DNA of 64,000 bases from JACVRW01 sp963837445 (GTDB lineage: Bacteria; Actinomycetota; Thermoleophilia; Solirubrobacterales; Thermoleophilaceae): contig CAWINK010000020.1 of NCBI GenBank assembly GCA_963837445.1, positions 1-64,000 of the forward strand, written 5' to 3'. How positions within the stretch are numbered: position 1 is the first letter of the stretch; each line of letters starts with the position of its first letter. The notes under the pieces are model-generated. The model saw only the letters and a list, made by a program, of their open reading frames with translations. It made no database searches and had not been told where the DNA came from. A program made the translations under genes and the position numbers. Below, piece after piece: positions 59,360 through 64,000 of this stretch.

Positions 59360-60262
59360 ATGTACATCGCAAACGTCCTCCAGCCGCTTATCGACGCCTG
59401 CCAGTGGATTCTGGAGTTCTGGCACGACCTCGTCGACGAGAACGACGACCTCGCCGGCAGCTGGGGCATCGCGATCATCCTGATGACCTTCACGGTCCGG
59501 CTGGTGATCCTGCCGCTCACGTTCAAGGGCGTGAAGTCGATGCAGCGCCTTCAGACGCTGCAGCCCGCGATCAAGCAGATCCAGGAGCGCTACAAGGACG
59601 ACAAGCAGCGGATGAACCAGGAGGTCATGGCCTTCTACCAGCGGGAGAAGGTCAACCCGCTGAGCTCGTGCTTCCCGTTGCTGCTGCAGATCCCGTTCTT
59701 CATCTCGCTCTTCTATCTGCTGCGCTCGGACGAGTTCAAGGCGGACATCGCGGACAACCCGGGCTTCCTCGCGATCGACCACCTTGCGGAGAAGGTCACC
59801 GACCCGGTGCTGCTGGGCGTGCTGATCGTCCTCTACGTCGGCACCCAGCTCGCGGCGAGCGCGGTCACCGCGATCAGCGCGGACCCGACGCAGCGCCGGA
59901 TCATGTTCGCGCTGCCGTTCGTCTTCGTGATCTTCATCATCAACTTCGAGGCGGGCCTGATCCTGTACTGGATCACGACGAACGTCTGGACGATCGGGCA
60001 GCAGCTGCTCGTGAAGAAGCTCTATCCGAAGCCCGAGCCACTCGACCCGCGGGATGCGGTCCCCGAGCAGAAACCCGCGCGCGGAAAGCCGGCCACGGCC
60101 GCGGCGCTCACCGACGGCGGCTCGGACGCGAAGGCGAAGCCAGCCGCGAAGACGAAGGCGAAGGCGAAGACGCAGGGCTCGGGCGACGGGAACGGCGGGC
60201 CGGCCAAGGCGCCCCCGGGCTCGCCGCGCAAGAAGAAGAAGCGCTCCGGGCGGCGGCGCTGA
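59360..60262 (+). CDS. yidC: Membrane protein insertase YidC/Oxa1
   Basis: The 300-residue protein has five TM helices, with LMTFTVRLVILPLTFKGVKS (the Arg of the hydrophilic groove), NPLSSCFPLLLQIPFFISLF and ILYWITTNVWTIGQQ. The C-terminal 75 residues form a Lys/Ala-rich cytoplasmic tail (KAKPAAKTKAKAKT, RKKKKRSGRRR) that can contact ribosomes. It inserts membrane proteins. Confidence 0.96.
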   Translation: MYIANVLQPLIDACQWILEFWHDLVDENDDLAGSWGIAIILMTFTVRLVILPLTFKGVKSMQRLQTLQPAIKQIQERYKDDKQRMNQEVMAFYQREKVNPLSSCFPLLLQIPFFISLFYLLRSDEFKADIADNPGFLAIDHLAEKVTDPVLLGVLIVLYVGTQLAASAVTAISADPTQRRIMFALPFVFVIFIINFEAGLILYWITTNVWTIGQQLLVKKLYPKPEPLDPRDAVPEQKPARGKPATAAALTDGGSDAKAKPAAKTKAKAKTQGSGDGNGGPAKAPPGSPRKKKKRSGRRR

Positions 60263-60267
60263 CCACG

Positions 60268-60957
60268 ATGTCGGTTAGCGAGGAGCCGAGACCCGAGGAG
60301 CTTGTCGCCGAGGCGGAGGGCGAGAGCCTTGGCGAGGCGAAGTGGGCCGCGATGAAGACGCTCGAGGCGCGCTTTCCCGGGCTCACGGCGGACTGCGTCA
60401 GCTTCGACGTGGCCGACGACCCGGGCCCGGAGCAGCCCGCGCGCGTGCGCGCGAAGGTGGACGCCGAGGCGTGGCGCGCCGTGGCTGAGGAGATCCCCGA
60501 GGAGCCCGCGGAGCGGGTGCGGGCGATCGTGGGGCGCGTGGTCCACGCGCTTGGCCTGCGGGCGACCGTGGACATCGAGGAGAGCGAGGACGAGATCCGC
60601 GCCACCGTGAACGGCGACGACCTCGGACTGCTGATCGGGAAGCACGGCTCGACGATCGACGCGCTCCAGCACCTCGTGTTCCGGGCTGCATTCCGCGGAT
60701 CCGAGGACCGCAAGCAGGTCACGGTCGACGCGGCCGGCTACCGCGAGCGGCGCGCGGCGGCCCTGCACCGCATGGCGGACCGGGCGGCAGCGGAAGCGCT
60801 GCAATACGACCGGCCGGTCGAACTCGAGCCGATGCGCGCAATGGAGCGCAAGGTCGTCCACACGTATCTGAGCGAGCGCAGCGATGTGGAGACGCACAGC
60901 GAGGGCGACGAGCCCGACCGCCGCCTGGTCGTGAGTCCGGTTGAGCGTTTCTCGTGA
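60268..60957 (+). CDS. jag: KhpB/Jag-like RNA-binding protein (KH and R3H domains)
   Basis: The 229-residue protein has an N-terminal helical Jag-like segment (ELVAEAEGESLGEAKWAAMKTLEARFPG), a KH domain with LGLLIGKHGSTIDALQHLV (about 115-133) and an R3H domain with PVELEPMRAMERKVVH. It binds RNA as part of the KhpA/KhpB system affecting division and wall synthesis. A much longer upstream frame is a yidC shadow. The end overlaps the rsmG start by 17 bp, across a parS-like site. Confidence 0.92.
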   Translation: MSVSEEPRPEELVAEAEGESLGEAKWAAMKTLEARFPGLTADCVSFDVADDPGPEQPARVRAKVDAEAWRAVAEEIPEEPAERVRAIVGRVVHALGLRATVDIEESEDEIRATVNGDDLGLLIGKHGSTIDALQHLVFRAAFRGSEDRKQVTVDAAGYRERRAAALHRMADRAAAEALQYDRPVELEPMRAMERKVVHTYLSERSDVETHSEGDEPDRRLVVSPVERFS

Positions 60958-61666
60958 AACGCTTGATGCGCTAGTCGCCCGCCACCGCCTGGGAGGCGCC
61001 GCGGGCGCCCAGATCGAGCGGATTCTCGAGGCGCTCGCCGCAGAGCCGGACCCGCACACCAGCGTGAGCGAGCCTCAGGCGGCGCTGGAGGTTCACGTCG
61101 CGGACAGTCTCAGCGGGTTGGAGGTTTCCGAGCTCGCTCGTGCGCGACGGATCGCTGATATCGGCGCGGGTGCAGGCTTTCCCGGACTCGTTCTGGCGGT
61201 GGCCTTGCCTCAAGCCCAGGTTGATCTCGTGGAGTCGGCCGGGCGGAAGACCGCGGTGGTGGACAGGTTGATCCAGGCGGGGAAGGTGTCCAATGCGCGC
61301 TCCATAACCACGCGCGCGGAGGAGCTGGGCCGGGTCTCTGCCGAGCTCGGCGGGGGCGCGGGCGCCTACGACGCGGTCACAGCCCGCGCGCTGGGCCCGC
61401 TTGCCCTGCTCGTGGAGTACGCGGCGCCGCTGCTGCGCGAGGGTGGCGTGCTGGTTGCGTGGAAGGGCGCGCGCGACGCCGACGAGGAGGCTGCGGCGTG
61501 CCGCGGCGGCTGCACAGGTTGGGATGGCGGTGGAGGGTGTGCGCTCGGTCAAGCCGTTCCCGTCGCTCCGAGAACCGCCATCTGCACGTCGTGCACAAGA
61601 TTTCCGTGACGCCGCCCGGATTTCCGCGCCGAGCCGGGGATGGCGCGCAAGCGGCCGCTGGGGTAG
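60941..61666 (+). pseudogene. rsmG: 16S rRNA (guanine527-N7)-methyltransferase, three apparent +1 frameshifts
   Basis: RsmG (GidB) begins SVSRETLDALVARHRLGG, with the SAM motif IADIGAGAGFPGLVLAVALP and VESAGRKTAVVDRL. The catalytic domain is intact to VLVAWKGARDADEEAA. Beyond about 61490 the family sequence continues in three successive frames: AAAAQVGMAVEGVRSVKPFP, then ENRHLHVVHKISVTPPGFPRRAG, then GMARKRPLG ending at TAG 61664. Shifts lie near 61490-61500, 61555-61562 and 61636-61640 (the last in a GGGG run). The first frame alone stops at 61609. Loss of RsmG gives low-level streptomycin resistance in other bacteria. Sequencing error is quite possible. Confidence 0.85.
60947..60960. promoter_or_regulatory. 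parS-like ParB-binding site at the jag/rsmG junction
   Basis: GTTTCTCGTGAAAC, one mismatch from GTTTCACGTGAAAC, inside the VSRET codons of rsmG and across the jag stop. About 1.6 kb from parB, a typical parS position. Confidence 0.65.
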
Positions 61667-61838
61667 GTCCGCTGCGCTCTGCTCGCCTGCGCGTTGGCTC
61701 CCGCCACGCGTCCGACAACGAGCACTGAGGGAGGACCCCGCGCGCATAGCACCCCACCAACGCGCAACGCGCAAAAAGGAACCACCCGTTCGCCCCCGAA
61801 CGCCTTTCCGACCGGACCGGACCGTACTTTCAGACTCG
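61667..61838. other. rsmG-parA intergenic region
   Basis: This 172-bp region holds the parA promoter at its right end: TACTTT (61825-61830) ends 8 nt before the parA ATG, preceded by a repeated GACCGGACCGGACCG run. No gene or hairpin terminator is clear. Confidence 0.45.
61825..61830 (+). promoter_or_regulatory. -10 element of parA
   Basis: TACTTT, 8 nt before the ATG; leaderless spacing. Confidence 0.4.
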
Positions 61839-62597
61839 ATGGGCACCGTTCTCGCAGTCGCAAATCAGAAGGGCGGGGTGGGCAAGACCACCACCGCGGT
61901 CAACCTCGGCGCCAGCATCGCGGACGCCGGCTACCCCACGCTCCTGGTCGATCTCGACCCGCAGTGCAACGCAACGGTTGCACTTGGGCTGCCGAAGGAC
62001 GGTGGGCCGAGCGTCTACGACTGCCTCAGCGGAGACCTCACGCTCACCGCCGCGGCGCTTCCGAGTGGCATCGACGGACTCGACGTCGTGCCGTCCACGC
62101 CCGACCTTGCCGGCGCCAATGTCGAGCTGCCCCGCATCGCCGGCTCGGAGACGATCCTGCGCGACCGCCTCGGCAGCGTGCGCGACCGCTACCTCTTCAC
62201 GCTGCTCGACTGTCCGCCCTCGCTGGGGCCGCTCACGGTCAACGCGCTGGTCGCGGCCGACCGCGTGATCGTGCCGGTGCAGACCGAGTACTTCGCGCTC
62301 GAGGGGCTCGCCCAGCTGCTCGACACGCTCTCGCTGATCCAGCGTGAGCTGAACCCCAGGCTCACGGTCCTGGGAATGATCCTGACGATGCACGACGGGC
62401 GCACGCGGCTCGCGCGTGACGTCGAACGCGAGGTCCGCGAGCACTTCCCATCGCTCGTGTTCGACACCGTGGTCCCTCGCAACGTCCGCCTCGGCGAGGC
62501 GCCGAGCTTCGGACTGCCGGTCCTGCGGCACGCGCCCCAGAGTGCCGGCAGCGCGGCCTATCTGAAGCTGGCGAAGGAGGTCGCGGCTCGTGGCTGA
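61839..62597 (+). CDS. parA: Chromosome partitioning ATPase ParA (Soj)
   Basis: The 252-residue MinD/ParA ATPase has the deviant Walker A VANQKGGVGKTTTAVNL near the N-terminus, LLVDLDPQCNAT, LDCPPSLGPLTVNAL and VPVQTEYFALEGL. It segregates origins together with ParB. The start ATG is fixed by the Walker motif and TACTTT upstream; a long frame before it belongs to the broken rsmG end. It overlaps parB by 8 bp. Confidence 0.96.
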   Translation: MGTVLAVANQKGGVGKTTTAVNLGASIADAGYPTLLVDLDPQCNATVALGLPKDGGPSVYDCLSGDLTLTAAALPSGIDGLDVVPSTPDLAGANVELPRIAGSETILRDRLGSVRDRYLFTLLDCPPSLGPLTVNALVAADRVIVPVQTEYFALEGLAQLLDTLSLIQRELNPRLTVLGMILTMHDGRTRLARDVEREVREHFPSLVFDTVVPRNVRLGEAPSFGLPVLRHAPQSAGSAAYLKLAKEVAARG

Positions 62598-63477
62598 CGC
62601 GCAGCAGCGCGGAATGGGCCGCGGGCTCGAGGCGATCCTGCCGCGCGGCGGCAAGGTCGAGGACGGACTTCGCGAGATTCCGCCGGACCTGATCCAGCCG
62701 AACGCGCGCCAACCGCGCCGGACGTTCGACCAGGTGCGACTCGCCGAGCTCGCCGAGTCGATCCGGGCGCGTGGCGTGCTCCAGCCGATCGTCGTGCGTC
62801 CGCTCGCCGGGGGGAGCTTCGAGCTCGTCGCGGGGGAGCGCCGGCTGCGCGCTGCGCAGATGGTGGAGCTGGAGACGATCCCGGCGCTGGTGCGCGACAC
62901 GGACGACTGGGAGCGGCTCGACCTCGCGCTTGCCGAGAACATGGCGCGCGTCGATCTCAACCCGGTCGAGGAGGCGCGCGCGTGCGCCATGCTCGTGGAG
63001 GACCTCGGGTTGACGAAGCAGGAGGTGGGGCGCCGGGTGGGCCGCAGCCGCGTGGCGATCTCCAACCTCGTGCGGCTGCTCGAGCTGCCGGAGGATGCCC
63101 TGGAGCTGATCGAGCGGGGGGACCTGAGCGAGGGCCACGGCCGGGCGATTCTGCTCTGCAAGGACCACGCCGCCAGGCGACGGCTCGCGCTCGACGCCCG
63201 CGACGGAGGCTGGTCGGTGCGCGAGACAGAGCGTCACGCGCGCGCGGCTGAGGGTCAGCCCGAACCCGAGCCGAAGCGGTTCAGGCGCGAGGTGCATCCC
63301 GATCTGGCCGAGGCGCTCGCCGCGGCGGAGGACACCCTCTCGGTGGCGTTCGGCCGGCCGGTCAGGGTTCGGCCGCGTGGCGACGGCTGCCGCGTGGAGG
63401 TCGACTTCGGCACTCCCGGCGAGGCCGTCGAGCTCGCCGAGCGGATCCTCGCCCGCGCGCAGCTGCGCGCCGTCTGA
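62590..63477 (+). CDS. parB: Chromosome partitioning protein ParB (Spo0J)
   Basis: The 295-residue CTP-dependent clamp has an N-terminal RGMGRGLEAILP (ParA-stimulating), IQPNARQPRRTF, ELVAGERRLRAAQM (CTP/GERR motif, about 78-91), ENMARVDLNPVEEA, and an HTH region LTKQEVGRRVGRSRVAISN. It binds parS sites and spreads. Start GTG. The GERR motif is intact, so CTP binding is expected. Confidence 0.95.
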   Translation: MADAQQRGMGRGLEAILPRGGKVEDGLREIPPDLIQPNARQPRRTFDQVRLAELAESIRARGVLQPIVVRPLAGGSFELVAGERRLRAAQMVELETIPALVRDTDDWERLDLALAENMARVDLNPVEEARACAMLVEDLGLTKQEVGRRVGRSRVAISNLVRLLELPEDALELIERGDLSEGHGRAILLCKDHAARRRLALDARDGGWSVRETERHARAAEGQPEPEPKRFRREVHPDLAEALAAAEDTLSVAFGRPVRVRPRGDGCRVEVDFGTPGEAVELAERILARAQLRAV

Positions 63478-63484
63478 AAACCGA

Positions 63485-63505
63485 GGGCCCCCGACCCGGG
63501 GGCCC
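63485..63505 (+). terminator. Stem-loop after parB
   Basis: Perfect 9-bp stem GGGCCCCCG / CGGGGGCCC with ACC loop, 7 bp after the parB stop. No T-run follows. Confidence 0.6.
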
Positions 63506-63628
63506 CTGGCACTCGCCTGTTACACCGATTATGGATCACGCCTGACCAACCGGTGCTCCGGGTGCTCGCGATCAACATCGCGGGCGTGCAGACGAACCTG
63601 CGGAGGACGATCCGGATCCGGAGGTGAG

Positions 63629-63702
63629 TGGGCGATCCTGGACTCGAACCAGGGACCTCGTCCTTATCAGAGACGCGCTCTAACCGGCTGAGCTAATCGC
63701 CC
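63629..63702 (-). tRNA. tRNA-Ile (anticodon GAT)
   Basis: 74-nt cloverleaf on the minus strand. The acceptor GGGCGAT/ATCGCCC pairs perfectly. The D arm is GCTC...GAGC and the anticodon stem CGTCT/GGACG encloses loop CTGATAA with anticodon GAT. The variable region is AGGTC and the T arm CCTGG-TTCGAGT-CCAGG. Discriminator A; CCA is not encoded. Confidence 0.97.
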
Positions 63703-63748
63703 GGAGAGCGAGGATTGTAGCGTCGGTGTCCGCCCTTCCCTCCCGCTC

Positions 63749-63754
63749 TAGACT
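63749..63754 (+). promoter_or_regulatory. -10 element of the bifunctional nuclease gene
   Basis: TAGACT ends 11 nt before the ATG at 63766. Confidence 0.4.
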
Positions 63755-63765
63755 GTCGAACAGCG

Positions 63766-64000
63766 ATGCAGGAGATGGTCATCTACGGCGTCAGCTTCGA
63801 CATGGTCGGCAAGCAGCCGATCGTGCTTCTGAAGACTCGCGACGGCAACAAGTTCCTCCCAATCTGGATCGGCCACCCCGAGGCGGCGGCCATCCTGATG
63901 AAGCTCCAGGGGGCGAACACGCCGCGCCCGATGACCCATGACCTGATCAGCGAGATGCTCTCGGAGCTGGAGGTCAACTGCACGCGCGTGGCCGTGACCG
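63766..64000 (+). CDS. Bifunctional nuclease family protein (DUF151), 3' end outside window
   Basis: 78 codons are visible. MQEMVIYGVSFDMVGKQPIV is followed by LPIWIGHPEAAAILMKLQG and PRPMTHDLISEML, which match the bifunctional nuclease (DUF151) family. In plants this family has RNase/DNase activity; bacterial roles are unknown. In actinobacteria a homologue often lies near merR-type regulators and the glycine cleavage H gene, which cannot be checked here. Confidence 0.9.
   Translation, partial: MQEMVIYGVSFDMVGKQPIVLLKTRDGNKFLPIWIGHPEAAAILMKLQGANTPRPMTHDLISEMLSELEVNCTRVAVT

Noticed and set aside
63553..63627. 24-codon frame (VLRVLAINIAGVQTNLRR...) between parB and the tRNA
   Set aside because: No ribosome-binding site or -10 element, no recognised family, and it ends 2 bp before the tRNA on the opposite strand. 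Too weak to call, though its composition is protein-like.

Overview
The window is about 64 kb of very GC-rich bacterial DNA with dense, often overlapping genes (ATGA, GTGA and TTGA junctions), frequent GTG and TTG starts and no visible insertion sequence, prophage or CRISPR array. The gene order rpmH-rnpA-yidD-yidC-jag-rsmG-parA-parB on one side and dnaA-dnaN-recF-DUF721-gyrB-gyrA on the other marks the replication-origin region of a chromosome. The neighbouring fhaA-fhaB-pstP-rodA-pbpA-pknB block is the classical actinobacterial cell-wall/Ser-Thr-kinase cluster. A deep-branching actinobacterium, most likely class Thermoleophilia (Solirubrobacterales-like), fits best; that placement is an inference from gene content and style, not from a search.

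Layout: (1) 1-5.4 kb, minus strand, a molybdenum hydroxylase operon coxS-coxL-coxM-coxD-coxE (form II CO-dehydrogenase-like/xanthine dehydrogenase family; coxE runs off the left edge). (2) 5.4-8.7 kb, an alpha/beta hydrolase, a DUF3105 membrane protein and a secreted peptidoglycan-recognition amidase. (3) 8.7-29.5 kb, a surface-glycan locus: initiating sugar transferase, three glycosyltransferases, O-antigen-ligase-like and GT-C-like membrane proteins, a sugar N-formyltransferase, a WbpM/PglF-type 4,6-dehydratase, a DegT aminotransferase, a DUF354 protein and a DedA protein, with a large zinc-ribbon/adenylate-cyclase/ATPase/TPR regulator and a LytR_C-domain protein inside it. Together these could build and attach a 4-formamido-4,6-dideoxy sugar. 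(4) 29.5-34.7 kb, a GAF-SpoIIE phosphatase, purM, a DsbA-like protein and a Ser/Thr kinase with an extracellular domain. (5) 34.7-44.9 kb, ddl, PASTA kinase, PBP, FtsW/RodA, PP2C phosphatase, two FHA proteins and a second, polytopic kinase. (6) 45.1-48.6 kb, a CARDB-like protein, DUF4446, pheA, an HNH nuclease and a coiled-coil protein. (7) 48.6-63.5 kb, the origin region. (8) A tRNA-Ile and the start of a bifunctional nuclease close the window.

The most unusual signals are non-coding. A strongly folded element of about 220 nt (48606-48827) presents a long Shine-Dalgarno sequence in a hairpin loop, followed by a 14-codon reading frame and a terminator. A two-copy intergenic repeat (23328-23385 and 48832-48887) lies beside two terminators, and the annotated end of gyrA runs through one copy. 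A double palindrome has become the first codons of recF. Two parS-like sites lie inside the starts of dnaN and rsmG. A short upstream reading frame with a terminator sits ahead of gyrB. Several genes have a TANNNT -10 element only 6-11 nt before the start codon, which suggests leaderless transcription. Five apparent +1 frameshifts (one in a glycosyltransferase, one in the ligase, three in rsmG) are either base-calling errors or real gene damage.
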